From: Candidatus Woesearchaeota archaeon
GTDB lineage: Archaea; Nanobdellota; Nanobdellia; Woesearchaeales; UBA9642
DNA: 56,580 nucleotides
Direction of reading: 5' to 3'
Assembly (NCBI GenBank): GCA_016928115.1
Contig: JAFGLI010000013.1
Span: forward strand, 1 to 56,580
Shown: piece after piece, positions 46,090-55,781 of the stretch
Numbering within the stretch: the stretch's first letter is position 1
Layout of the letters: every line of letters starts with the position of its first letter
Notes under the pieces: model-generated
The model's database searches: none
Seen by the model: the letters and a program-made list of their open reading frames with translations, nothing else
What the model was told of the DNA's origin: nothing
Program-made: the position numbers and the translations under genes

Positions 46090-47430
46090 ATGGGTATTTT
46101 TAAGGCATATGATATAAGAGGGATTTATCCTGAAGAACTTTCTGAGGAAACAGCATATAAGATAGGAAGGGCTTTTGTTTCATTTCTTAACTGTAAAAAA
46201 GCTGTTGTGGGGTATGATGCAAGGGAATCAGGGAAAAAGCTTTTTGATGCATTAACCAAAGGAATAATAGATCAGGGAGCTGATGTTGTAAATATTAAAG
46301 ATATAACTACACCGATGCTTTTTTTTGCCATAAATAAAATAGAGAATGCAGATTCAGGAATAATGATTACTGCAAGCCATAATCCCGCTGAATATAATGG
46401 ATTTAAATTGTGCAGGGAAAAAGCAATTCCATTAAATGAGAATACAGGAATTAAAGAAATTGAAAAAATGGTTGAAAAAAATGATTTTAAAGAGCCTGAT
46501 AAAAAAGGAGGATACAGTGAATATGATATCGGCGGGGAATATGAAGAATTCTATAATGAATTCACTAAAAAGATTGGCTTGGAAAAAAACAATCTTAATA
46601 TTATTATAGATTGCGGTAATGGTATGGGTTATAAGGAACTGCCTGTAATAAAAAAATTTGCCAATGTTGAGACAATATATGAAAATCCTGATGGAAGTTT
46701 TCCCAACCACAGCCCAGATACCACAAATAAAGAAAACCTAAAAGAAATAAAAGAAAAAATAAAAAATGGAAATTTTGATTTAGGCATTGTATTTGACGGA
46801 GACTGTGACAGGGCTGTTTTTATGGATGAAAAAGGAAATAACATAGAGCCAGATATAATCACTGCACTGATTTCAGAATTTATTTTAAAAGATTCAAAAG
46901 AAAAAAACGAAAAGATAATCTATGACATAAGAAGTTCGCTTGTTGTCGAGGAAACCATAAGGAAAAACAAAGGCATCCCTTTAATACATCCTGTGGGTGC
47001 AAGCCTTATAAAGACAACCATGAGAAAGGAAAATGCTGTATTCTGCGGGGAAAAATCAGGGCATTATATGTTCAGGAATTATTTTTATTCAGATTCTGCA
47101 TTAATGACTATATTTTATGTATTTAAAATCATGCAAAAACAGGAAAAAAGCATTTCTGAAATAATCAAGCCTTATAAAAAATATTACAGCAGCTATATGA
47201 ATTTTGAGGTTTCAGATAAGGATAAAACAATTAAAAAAGTTGAAGATGAATTTACCGACTACAGCAAAAAAATGGATATTGACGGGGTTTCTGTATATTA
47301 TGATAATTACTGGTTTAATATAAGAAAAAGCAACACAGAACCTGTAGTAAGATTAACAATAGAAGCAAAATCAAAGGAGATTCTTGAAAATATAAAAAAG
47401 AGGCTGAATGATATTATTAATGAAAAATAA
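46090..47430 (+). CDS. Phosphomannomutase/phosphoglucomutase
   Basis: FKAYDIRGIYPEEL, GIMITASHNPAEYNGFKLC, FDGDCDRAVFMDE, GEKSGHYMF. Confidence 0.93.
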   Translation: MGIFKAYDIRGIYPEELSEETAYKIGRAFVSFLNCKKAVVGYDARESGKKLFDALTKGIIDQGADVVNIKDITTPMLFFAINKIENADSGIMITASHNPAEYNGFKLCREKAIPLNENTGIKEIEKMVEKNDFKEPDKKGGYSEYDIGGEYEEFYNEFTKKIGLEKNNLNIIIDCGNGMGYKELPVIKKFANVETIYENPDGSFPNHSPDTTNKENLKEIKEKIKNGNFDLGIVFDGDCDRAVFMDEKGNNIEPDIITALISEFILKDSKEKNEKIIYDIRSSLVVEETIRKNKGIPLIHPVGASLIKTTMRKENAVFCGEKSGHYMFRNYFYSDSALMTIFYVFKIMQKQEKSISEIIKPYKKYYSSYMNFEVSDKDKTIKKVEDEFTDYSKKMDIDGVSVYYDNYWFNIRKSNTEPVVRLTIEAKSKEILENIKKRLNDIINEK

Positions 47431-47432
47431 AG

Positions 47433-48041
47433 ATGAACCTTTTTAAAAAAATTAAATCAAATATCAGGAAATCAGAGAATTTTGCCCATGAAACAAAAAG
47501 GTCTGTGACAATAAAGTTTATCTCAGTTATTCTTATTTTTGTTTTTTATTTCTTTTTTGTTTCCATAAGATATAACCACTGGGGCGACGGGTTCATTATA
47601 ACTCTGCTGACATGGTCTTTTTTTGTTTTCTGCACGCCCATTGCTGACGCAGGAGTATTGATTGATTTCCCAATACGCCTGATAACAAAAATAAGGATGA
47701 TTTATTCTGAGATTCTGGTATGGATAACAGCATTATCTATTAACATCTACTCACTGACCTTTATGCCCCAGCTCTATGAAAAAACAATAGTTTTAAGACT
47801 GTTTAATCACATATTATTACAGCCATTCCCTTTCTGGTCAATAATATTAATTTCAGGATTAGGAACTTTCTTATCAATACATTTCGGGGATGAACTCCTG
47901 GATATCTCAAAACACAGGGAAAGAAAGAAATACATTCTGCATGAAAAAAAACACAAGTGGATTTTGATTATATTCATAATTGTAAGCATCCTTATACTCT
48001 ATGATTTCCTGTTAAAAGAATTCGGGATACATATAGTTTGA
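47433..48041 (+). CDS. Hypothetical multi-pass membrane protein
   Basis: Several hydrophobic segments; overlaps next ORF by 4 nt. Confidence 0.5.
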   Translation: MNLFKKIKSNIRKSENFAHETKRSVTIKFISVILIFVFYFFFVSIRYNHWGDGFIITLLTWSFFVFCTPIADAGVLIDFPIRLITKIRMIYSEILVWITALSINIYSLTFMPQLYEKTIVLRLFNHILLQPFPFWSIILISGLGTFLSIHFGDELLDISKHRERKKYILHEKKHKWILIIFIIVSILILYDFLLKEFGIHIV

Positions 48042-49015
48042 TGTTTATTGTTAATTCAGAAAAAATGAAACTAAAACAAGTTCTCAAGAAAACAATCTAT
48101 CCAAAAGCGCCATATAACTTTGATTATAGTGTGCATAACCCGTCACATTATCCAACACCCCTAGTAAAATATGAGAGGGGCAGATTATGGTTTTCTTTTA
48201 GATTTAAAGAAAAATTAGCCGGGGTTAAATTTATTGATAAAGGAGAAATAGATAAGCCAAAGATAGAGGCAACAGTTTACTATCGGAATAAATTAGATAA
48301 AACATTTGAAGACGAACTCTTTAGAGAATTAGATTACAGATTTCAATTACAGGAAGACTATTCAGAATTCTATAAAAAGTTTGAAAAAGATAAAATCGCA
48401 GGAAAAGTTATCAGAAAATTCAAAGGCATGCATAATTTCTGTATTAAAGGGCTTTATGAATATTTAATGATTGCAATTTTACTTCAGAACGCTACTATAA
48501 AAAGAACTGTGCAAATGACTGATTCAATATTAAAAAATTATGGCGACACAATAAATTTTGATGGGGTTAAATTATATTCAATCTGGAAACCTGAGAATTT
48601 GCTAAAAGTGTCTGAATCAGAATTAAGATCCCTTAAAGTAGGCTACAGGGCAAAAAGCTTTATTAGGGCTACAGAAGATTATCTAAAAATAAATGAATAT
48701 TCTATGCGAAAATTAGATAACCTCGAACTCAGAAAAGAACTGCTTAAGATTTACGGGGTTGGCCCTGCATCAGTTGATTACATCATGACAGGGGTTTTCC
48801 ATAGAAATATTTTGAATACAATTCCGCCTTGGGAAGCTAAAATCTATTCTAAATTAATTGGATTGAATACAACAAACCCAAAAAAGATTATGGAGCTTCT
48901 TGACAAAAGATATGGAAGATATAAATCCTATGTTATGGGGCACCTGTTTATGGATATTTCATGGAAACATAAACATAAAAGAATTGACTGGATGGAAAAG
49001 TTACTGCCTTATTAA
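48038..49015 (+). CDS. HhH-GPD family DNA glycosylase-like protein
   Basis: AILLQNATIKRTVQMTDSIL, ELLKIYGVGPASVDYIM (HhH) and downstream PPWEAKIYSKL. Confidence 0.7.
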   Translation: MMFIVNSEKMKLKQVLKKTIYPKAPYNFDYSVHNPSHYPTPLVKYERGRLWFSFRFKEKLAGVKFIDKGEIDKPKIEATVYYRNKLDKTFEDELFRELDYRFQLQEDYSEFYKKFEKDKIAGKVIRKFKGMHNFCIKGLYEYLMIAILLQNATIKRTVQMTDSILKNYGDTINFDGVKLYSIWKPENLLKVSESELRSLKVGYRAKSFIRATEDYLKINEYSMRKLDNLELRKELLKIYGVGPASVDYIMTGVFHRNILNTIPPWEAKIYSKLIGLNTTNPKKIMELLDKRYGRYKSYVMGHLFMDISWKHKHKRIDWMEKLLPY

Positions 49016-49021
49016 AAAACC

Positions 49022-49135
49022 GTAACTTACGGAAACACAGAGCGTTTCCTAAGTTAGGAATTCCTTTGGAATTCCGTAACTTACGAAAAACAGAGTTTTT
49101 CTAAGTTCGGAATTTTGCCCGCAAAATTCCGTAAC
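49022..49135. repeat. Second alternating GTAACTTAC / TAAGTTAG hairpin array
   Basis: GTAACTTAC-[GGAAAC..GTTTCC]-TAAGTTAG-[GGAATTCC ttt GGAATTCC]-GTAACTTAC-[GAAAAAC aga GTTTTTC]-TAAGTTCG-[GGAATTTTGC cc GCAAAATTCC]-GTAAC then CTTTATAAA. Confidence 0.9.
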
Positions 49136-49144
49136 CTTTATAAA
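49136..49144 (+). promoter_or_regulatory. TATA-like box A (CTTTATAAA) directly after the hairpin array
   Basis: Matches the CCTTTATAAA element at 24267-24275 after the other array; precedes pop5/psmA operon. Confidence 0.6.
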
Positions 49145-49226
49145 CCATTCAATTATTCCCAAACAAGAGAGAGGAAAAAATACTGCCGTTTTGTATAAAA
49201 ATGGTTTTCTCTGGAAGTTATAGAAA

Positions 49227-49577
49227 ATGTTAAAATTGAAAAAACCTTTATTACCAACTTTAAAGGAAAAAAAGCGCTACATTGTTTACAGGATTATTTC
49301 AGAAAGGAAAATAAACAAGGATGTTTCAAAGGACATTATAGATAAAATAAATAGTTATCTTGGTGTGTTTGAAGGCGCAAAAGCGGGAATAATGAATGTA
49401 ACTTACAACAAAAACAAGCAGGCAGGTATTTTAAAGGTAAGCAATAAAAAATTAAAGGAAACAAAAAGCTCAATAAGCCTGATAAATGAATTAAATAAGC
49501 AAAAAGTAATAATAACAAATATATATGTTTCAGGCATATTAAAAAAAGCTAAAAATAAACTGAAAAATATTGAATGA
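49227..49577 (+). CDS. rnp2: Ribonuclease P protein component 2 (Pop5)
   Basis: LKEKKRYIVYRIISE..., FEGAKAGIMNVTYNKNKQAGILKVSNK; upstream of psmA. Confidence 0.8.
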   Translation: MLKLKKPLLPTLKEKKRYIVYRIISERKINKDVSKDIIDKINSYLGVFEGAKAGIMNVTYNKNKQAGILKVSNKKLKETKSSISLINELNKQKVIITNIYVSGILKKAKNKLKNIE

Positions 49578-49586
49578 GGTGCAAAA

Positions 49587-50312
49587 ATGGCAAAAAATGA
49601 TGATTCATTACAGAACCAGATGATGGGGTATGACAGGGCAATTACTTTATTTAGTCCTGACGGAAGACTGCTGCAGGTTGAGTATGCTGAAAAAACAGTA
49701 AGAAAAGGCTCTCCTGCAATAGGAATGGTATGTAAAGACGGCATTTTGCTTGTTACAGACAAAAGGATTATAGACAAACTTGTTGTTGCAGAAAAGCTTG
49801 AGAAAATATGGGAGATAGACGAGCATATCGCTGTCACCGCTGCAGGCATACTTTCAGACGCCCGCATACTGATTGAAAGGGCTCAGTTAAAGGCACAGCA
49901 GCACAGGATTACATATGACAGCCCGATTGACATAAAAGATATAATAAAGCACATTGCAGACATAAAACAAATGTGCACACAATACGGCGGATTAAGGCCT
50001 TTCGGGGTTTCTTTGCTGATAGCAGGAATAGACCAGGACGGCCCAAAACTGTTTGAGACCAATCCTACAGGCATATTTTTTGAGTACTATGCCACAGCAA
50101 TAGGCGAGAACAGCAAAAGGCTTAAGGAAATATTAAGCAAAAAATACAGGCCTGATTTAACAATAGAGAAAGGACTGAAAATTGCATTGGATGCTCTGAA
50201 AAGCGTAACAAAAGAAAAACTCAGTGCGGGAAGGATAGGGACTGCATATATAACAAAAGAAGAGAAAAAGCTTAAGAGCTTTTCAGATGAAAAGATAGAA
50301 AAGATGTTATAG
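49587..50312 (+). CDS. psmA: Proteasome subunit alpha
   Basis: GYDRAITLFSPDGRLLQVEYAEKTVRKGSPAIG. Confidence 0.95.
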   Translation: MAKNDDSLQNQMMGYDRAITLFSPDGRLLQVEYAEKTVRKGSPAIGMVCKDGILLVTDKRIIDKLVVAEKLEKIWEIDEHIAVTAAGILSDARILIERAQLKAQQHRITYDSPIDIKDIIKHIADIKQMCTQYGGLRPFGVSLLIAGIDQDGPKLFETNPTGIFFEYYATAIGENSKRLKEILSKKYRPDLTIEKGLKIALDALKSVTKEKLSAGRIGTAYITKEEKKLKSFSDEKIEKML

Positions 50313-50321
50313 GTGTTATGA

Positions 50322-51044
50322 ATGGACAAACAGCAATTATATGACAGGGAAAAGCTGCATATAAATCTTGCCAAGCTAAAGGTAAAAAACCAGGAATTCG
50401 AGGTCGTGGTTGACCCTGACCTGGCAATAGAATTCAGAAAAGGCAATGAAGACATTGATATACTGGCCATTTTAAATGTTGAGGATATATTCAGCGATGC
50501 TAAAAAGGGATTAAGGCCTAATGAAAAAGCCCTGGCTGAAGTTTTCGGTACAGACGACAAAATTAAAATTGCTGAAGAAATAATCAAAAAAGGCGAAATC
50601 CAGCTAAGCTCTAATTACAGGGAAAAGGAAAGGGAAACTAAAAAAAGAAGGATACTTGAGATTATACAGATTAACAGCATAAATCCAAGAGATAAAACAC
50701 CAATTCCTTTAACAAGGCTGAAAAATGCATGGGATGAAGCCAATATACATATAAACGATTACAAAACAGCTGAAGAGCAGGTTAATGATGTCCTTGAAAA
50801 ATTTAAGCCTTTAATACCTATAAGGTTTTCAAGGCAAAGAATAAAAATTAATGTCCCTGGACAATATGCTGTTAAAATATATGGAGAAATAAAGAAAAAC
50901 TCAACTGTTGAGAATGAAAGCTGGAATAATGACGGATCATGGACAGGAACTGTTATAATACCTGGCGGACTGCAGGAAAAGTTTATTGATAATATGAAAA
51001 ATAAAACACATGGAAACATAAAAATTGAATTATTGAATGATTAA
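50322..51044 (+). CDS. Ribosome assembly factor SBDS
   Basis: Shwachman-Bodian-Diamond family pattern FEVVVDPDLAIEFRKGN..., IEIIQINSINPRDKTPIPLTRLKNAW. Confidence 0.92.
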   Translation: MDKQQLYDREKLHINLAKLKVKNQEFEVVVDPDLAIEFRKGNEDIDILAILNVEDIFSDAKKGLRPNEKALAEVFGTDDKIKIAEEIIKKGEIQLSSNYREKERETKKRRILEIIQINSINPRDKTPIPLTRLKNAWDEANIHINDYKTAEEQVNDVLEKFKPLIPIRFSRQRIKINVPGQYAVKIYGEIKKNSTVENESWNNDGSWTGTVIIPGGLQEKFIDNMKNKTHGNIKIELLND

Positions 51045-51780
51045 GAGAGGTTACAAAATGACTAAAGAAGAAAAAAAGGAATCCAGCGAACTGCTGGCAG
51101 AAAACAAAAGCATAGTTGTTCCCGGGCAGGTTATTGCAAAGGGAATGAACTACCTTCCAACAGAAGGAACATACAGGAAGGAAAAAGATATAATAGCTTC
51201 AAGGATGGGCATTCTGAATATAAACGGCAAGATAATAAAAACAATCCCGTTAAAGGGAAGATATATGCCGAAAAAGAATGACCTTATCATTGGAAAAGTA
51301 AGAGATATAGCTATGGCAGGATGGTCTATTGATATATCCAACTGTGCATACAGGGGATTTATAAGGCTGGAAGACGGAAGTTCAAGCTATATTGAGAGGG
51401 GAGAAGACCTTAAAAGGTATTTTGATATTGGCGAATATCTGGCTACAAAAGTTACTAATGTAAGCGGCCAGAACCTTATAGACCTTACAATGAAGGGGCC
51501 AAACCTGAAAAAACTGAAAGCAGGCAGGATAATAAAAATAAACCCGCATAAAGTGCCCAGGATAATAGGGAAAAAAGGGTCTATGATAAGCCTGATAAAA
51601 AGAAAAACCAACTGCGAGATATTAATAGGGCAGAATGGAATAGTGTGGGTTTACAGCAAAGACTCAAAATATAATGAAGTTATTGCAATAGAAAGTATAA
51701 AGAAAGTCGCAGAAGAATCAAATTCGGGCGGCTTAACTGAAAAGATTGAAAAATTTTTAGATAAAAATATTAAAAAATAA
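51037..51780 (+). CDS. rrp4: Exosome complex RNA-binding protein Rrp4
   Basis: VVPGQVIA, S1 domain GKVRDIAMAGWSIDI, KH domain HKVPRIIGKKGSMISLIK. Confidence 0.93.
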   Translation: MIKRGYKMTKEEKKESSELLAENKSIVVPGQVIAKGMNYLPTEGTYRKEKDIIASRMGILNINGKIIKTIPLKGRYMPKKNDLIIGKVRDIAMAGWSIDISNCAYRGFIRLEDGSSSYIERGEDLKRYFDIGEYLATKVTNVSGQNLIDLTMKGPNLKKLKAGRIIKINPHKVPRIIGKKGSMISLIKRKTNCEILIGQNGIVWVYSKDSKYNEVIAIESIKKVAEESNSGGLTEKIEKFLDKNIKK

Positions 51781-51798
51781 TAAATTAAAGGTGAAAAT

Positions 51799-52506
51799 AT
51801 GGTTTACAAAAAAAGATATGATGGCCGTGACTTTAACGAAACAAGGCCAATAGAAGCCAAGGCAGGAGTAATAGAAAAAGCAGACGGCTCAGCTTATTTC
51901 AGGATAGGCGGGACTGTGGCTTATGCTGCTGTTTACGGCCCAAGGCAATTACACCCAAGCCATCTTCAGGACCCAAGAACGGGAATCCTGAGATGCAAAT
52001 ACAATATGCTCCCTTTCTCAGGAAGGGGAGAAAGAATAAGGCCTGCTCCAAACAGGAGAAGCAAGGAAATAAGCATGATAACTGAAAAGGCATTAATACC
52101 TTTATTAAATCTTGAGGATTATCCAAATGCTGTTGTTGATGTATTTATTGAGCTTCCTGAAACCAACGCAGGCTCAAGGTGCGCAGGCATCTGTGCTGCT
52201 TCAATTGCCCTGGCTGATGCCGGGCTGATTATGAAAGACATGGTCGCAGCAGTAGCACTGGGAAAAGTGGATGATAAAATTGTAGTGGACCTTGATTATA
52301 ATGAAGAAGCATATGAAGATGGCGATGTTGCAGACATCCCCATAGCAATGATACCAAGCACAGGAGAGATAACCCTGCTTCAGATGGACGGAAAAATAAC
52401 AAAGAATGAATTCAGGGAAGTTTTAAAGACCAGCAAAAAAACAATCCAGAAGATAGTTGATATACAGAGGGAAGCACTGCTGGAAAGATACAAGGTGAAA
52501 AAATGA
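51799..52506 (+). CDS. rrp41: Exosome complex exonuclease Rrp41
   Basis: RYDGRDFNETRPIEAKAGVIEKADGSAYFRIGGTVAYAAVYGPR. Confidence 0.95.
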   Translation: MVYKKRYDGRDFNETRPIEAKAGVIEKADGSAYFRIGGTVAYAAVYGPRQLHPSHLQDPRTGILRCKYNMLPFSGRGERIRPAPNRRSKEISMITEKALIPLLNLEDYPNAVVDVFIELPETNAGSRCAGICAASIALADAGLIMKDMVAAVALGKVDDKIVVDLDYNEEAYEDGDVADIPIAMIPSTGEITLLQMDGKITKNEFREVLKTSKKTIQKIVDIQREALLERYKVKK

Positions 52507-53276
52507 ATAATGAAATGAAGAACCACTTAATAAAATCACTCAATGAGGATATAAGGATAGACAAAAGAAAAAAATCAGAATGGAGAGATGTTGAAATAGA
52601 GACAGGAATTATAAAGACAGCAGAAGGCTCTGCAAGAGTCAAGTTCGGCAACAGCGAAGTAATTGCAGGAATCAAGCTGAGTGTGGGTGAGCCTTACCCT
52701 GATAGTCCTGAAGACGGGGCTTTAATGGTAAATACTGAACTATTGCCTTTGAGCGACCCCGAATTTGAAACAGGGCCTCCAAGAATAGATGCAATTGAAA
52801 ACGCAAGAGTTATAGACAGGGGAATAAGGGAAAGCGGAGCTATTGACACTAAAAAACTATGTATTAAAAAAGGGGAAAAGGTATGGATAGTCTCAGTCGA
52901 TATTGCTCCAATCAACAATGACGGAAACCTTATTGATATAGGGGGACTGGCTGCAATTGCTGCTCTGAAAGACACAAAATTTCCAAAACTGGATAAGGAC
53001 AATAATGTAGATTATGATGAAATAAGCAAGAAAAAACTTGAAATAAAAGAAACACCCATTCCAGTAACAGTTCTTAAAATCGGCAATAATTTTATTGTTG
53101 ACCCGAAGAAAGATGAAGAAGAATTTATGGATGCAAGACTCACTGTAACATTCATAAAAAAGGGAAAGATGTGCGCTATGCAGAAAGGCGGGGACAATAC
53201 TCTGACAGAAGAGGATGTTATTAAAATGATTGACCTTGCTGAAGAAAAATATCTTGAGTTGTCGAAAAAGCTTTAA
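52503..53276 (+). CDS. rrp42: Exosome complex protein Rrp42
   Basis: DIRIDKRKKSEWRDVEIETGIIKTAEGSARVKFGNSEVIAGIKL. Confidence 0.94.
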   Translation: MNNEMKNHLIKSLNEDIRIDKRKKSEWRDVEIETGIIKTAEGSARVKFGNSEVIAGIKLSVGEPYPDSPEDGALMVNTELLPLSDPEFETGPPRIDAIENARVIDRGIRESGAIDTKKLCIKKGEKVWIVSVDIAPINNDGNLIDIGGLAAIAALKDTKFPKLDKDNNVDYDEISKKKLEIKETPIPVTVLKIGNNFIVDPKKDEEEFMDARLTVTFIKKGKMCAMQKGGDNTLTEEDVIKMIDLAEEKYLELSKKL

Positions 53277-53318
53277 AAAACAAAAGAAATAAAAATAGGT
53301 AATTATACCTGAAGGAAA

Positions 53319-53543
53319 ATGGTAGAAATCGAACTTGGAAAGGATGAGTACACAAAATTTGAGAAAGCCAGGATTATAGGGGCAAGGGCACTGCAGATAA
53401 GTTTGGGCGCTCCTTTTTTGATAAATATTACTAAAAAAGACCTTAAGGAAATGGAATACAGGCCTGTGGAAATAGCAAAAAAAGAGTTTGAAAAAGGCGT
53501 AATTCCGATAACAATAAAAAGGATTCTGCCCCATAATAGATAA
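53319..53543 (+). CDS. rpoK: DNA-directed RNA polymerase subunit K
   Basis: YTKFEKARIIGARALQISLGAPFLI...ARKEFEKGVIPITIKR-like C terminus. Confidence 0.9.
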   Translation: MVEIELGKDEYTKFEKARIIGARALQISLGAPFLINITKKDLKEMEYRPVEIAKKEFEKGVIPITIKRILPHNR

Positions 53544-53545
53544 TT

Positions 53546-53905
53546 ATGGAAAAAAACAGGGAAAATACCAATATCAATAATAATTACAAAATCATAATTG
53601 TCTTAATTGTTCTTTCTCTGGCAGGAATATGTATATTAGGCAAAGGCATTACTGGACTGGTAATATCTGAAAGCTGCTGCTTTGGTGAAGAATGCAGAGA
53701 GGAAAACAAGTGTGTTGTTGAAATGCCGTCAATAATTACAGGTATGGAAGATTATAACAATTATAATCAAACAGAAATGGTAAAAAACAGGAAGATAATA
53801 GAAAATGCCAGCACCATAATGATAGGGAGTTTTATTTTGGCTGTTTCTTTACTGGGATCCATGGCACTGCATTACCATAAGCATTTCAGGAAAAAATTTA
53901 AATAA
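53546..53905 (+). CDS. Hypothetical membrane protein with Cys-rich loop
   Basis: Two TM segments and SCCFGEECREENKCVV loop. Confidence 0.5.
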   Translation: MEKNRENTNINNNYKIIIVLIVLSLAGICILGKGITGLVISESCCFGEECREENKCVVEMPSIITGMEDYNNYNQTEMVKNRKIIENASTIMIGSFILAVSLLGSMALHYHKHFRKKFK

Positions 53906-53947
53906 GGGTATTACTTCTTTTTTTAAAAAGAAAAACGGGGTGAAAAT

Positions 53948-54412
53948 ATGCTATGGGATGACCCTTTTGAAGAACTGAAAAAAATGCAGGAAAAAATAAG
54001 AAGAATGTTTGACTTGTACAACGAGGAATTCGGCGGACTGATAAATAACAGGGAAGTAAAAGAACTCAAGGAATTCAGAAGCCCCAAAGTAGATATAAAA
54101 GAAAGGGGAAATAATTTATTAGTGTCTATAGATGTGCCGGGAGTGGAAAAAAAGGACATTGACTTAAAGATAACTGACAGGTATATCGAGATAAAGGCAG
54201 AAAAGGAAGAAAAAATTGAAACGGAAGACAAGGAAAAAGGGCAGTATTCATACAAAGCAAGTTCAAGAAAATTCTACAGAAAAATCCCCCTGCCTGAAGA
54301 GGTTAATGAAGAAGAGGCAACAGCAACATATAAAAACGGTGTTCTGAATGTGATTGCACCGAAAAAGAAAAAAGAGTCAGAAAAGAAGGAAAGAAAAATA
54401 AAAATAGAATAA
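53948..54412 (+). CDS. Hsp20/alpha-crystallin small heat shock protein
   Basis: PKVDIKERGNNLLVSIDVPGVEKKDIDLKITDRYIEIKAE..., FYRKIPLPEEV...ATYKNGVLNVIAPK. Confidence 0.92.
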   Translation: MLWDDPFEELKKMQEKIRRMFDLYNEEFGGLINNREVKELKEFRSPKVDIKERGNNLLVSIDVPGVEKKDIDLKITDRYIEIKAEKEEKIETEDKEKGQYSYKASSRKFYRKIPLPEEVNEEEATATYKNGVLNVIAPKKKKESEKKERKIKIE

Positions 54413-54542
54413 AACTTTTTATTTTATATTTTGTTTCTACTTTTTAATAGAAAAATTTAAATATTAATTGTTATTATTGATTAGACTAACAGAACATTTA
54501 TTATCTTAAAAAGAGGGGGTTTTATAAAAAAATAAAAGCAAG

Positions 54543-55703
54543 GTGGTAAATATGAATAGAATCTTTTGTGGATTGACAGCCCTTCTGATTATAGTCTTAT
54601 TGGCAGGATGTGCTCAAAATAATGAATTTAATTATACCGGGCCTGTCATCACTGAAACAATAAATATGACTATAGATGAAACGAACAATGAAACAGATAT
54701 TAATTACAGCAATGTTTACAGCATAGTGAAAGGAGAAGAGGGTGACCTGATTGAACTTAAGCCTGAAGTTATTGACCCTGATGGTGATGATATTACCGTA
54801 AAATATTCTGAGCCATTCAATGAAAACGGCCTATGGCAGACATACATAGGGGATGCAGGCCAGTATCTGGTTACAATAACTGCCTCTGACGGAAAAACCG
54901 AAGCCAGTGTTAATGTTCTGGTTATTGTAAACAAGACAAACAGGGCACCAGTAATAGAATGCCCTGAAGAAATAAATATAAAAGAAGGAGAAGAACTGTT
55001 TATTGACTGCAATATATATGATATTGAGGAAGACCCTCTGGATATAGAATACAGCGGATGGATTAATTCCAATAAATACACTCCAGGCTATGAAGAAGAG
55101 GGAGAACATACTGTTATAGTGACTGTAAGCGATGAAAAGCACACTGTGAAGGAAAAGGTTAAAGTCAATGTGGAAAATGTAAACAGGGCACCAGTAATAA
55201 AAACCCAATTCGAAGATATTACGATAATGGAAACAGAAATTGCAGTTGTCAACACAGAAGCCTATGATCCTGACAGCGATAATATAGATATAGCATATTC
55301 AGAGCCTTTTGACAATGAAGGCAAATGGAAAACAGAGATAGGGGATGCAGGAGAATATATTGTCAATGTGGTTGTGTCTGATGGTGAACTAAAGACAAAG
55401 GAATCATTCACGCTGACTGTTGAGCAGAAGAACACAGCTCCTGTTCTGCAGCCAATTGCAAACATAACAGTATATGAAGGGGAAACAATAACTATACGTG
55501 TGGAAGCAGATGACAGGGAAAACGATGACCTTATAGTAATATACAGCGGATGGATGAAATCCAAAACATATACTACTGATTATGATGATGCAGGAGAATA
55601 TAATGTAATCGTAACAGTAAGCGACGGCTTCCTGGAAGATTCCCAGAATGTGCACATAATTGTTCTGGACAAAAACAGGCCTCCTGTATTTGTAAAGCCA
55701 TAA
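54543..55703 (+). CDS. Putative lipoprotein with PKD/cadherin-like tandem repeats
   Basis: Lipobox LLAGC at N terminus; repeats of NRAPVI....D.....Y...G.Y.V.V.VSDG. Confidence 0.8.
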   Translation: MVNMNRIFCGLTALLIIVLLAGCAQNNEFNYTGPVITETINMTIDETNNETDINYSNVYSIVKGEEGDLIELKPEVIDPDGDDITVKYSEPFNENGLWQTYIGDAGQYLVTITASDGKTEASVNVLVIVNKTNRAPVIECPEEINIKEGEELFIDCNIYDIEEDPLDIEYSGWINSNKYTPGYEEEGEHTVIVTVSDEKHTVKEKVKVNVENVNRAPVIKTQFEDITIMETEIAVVNTEAYDPDSDNIDIAYSEPFDNEGKWKTEIGDAGEYIVNVVVSDGELKTKESFTLTVEQKNTAPVLQPIANITVYEGETITIRVEADDRENDDLIVIYSGWMKSKTYTTDYDDAGEYNVIVTVSDGFLEDSQNVHIIVLDKNRPPVFVKP

Positions 55704-55781
55704 TCTCTTTTTTTATTTTTTAAAATTTATTTTTGAACTCCGGAAACCCCAAAAAGGTTTCTGTGATTTCTTTTTATTTTT

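Noticed and set aside
52893-53534. 213-aa minus-strand ORF over Rrp42/RpoK
   Set aside because: Antisense to conserved genes; Phe/Tyr-rich shadow.
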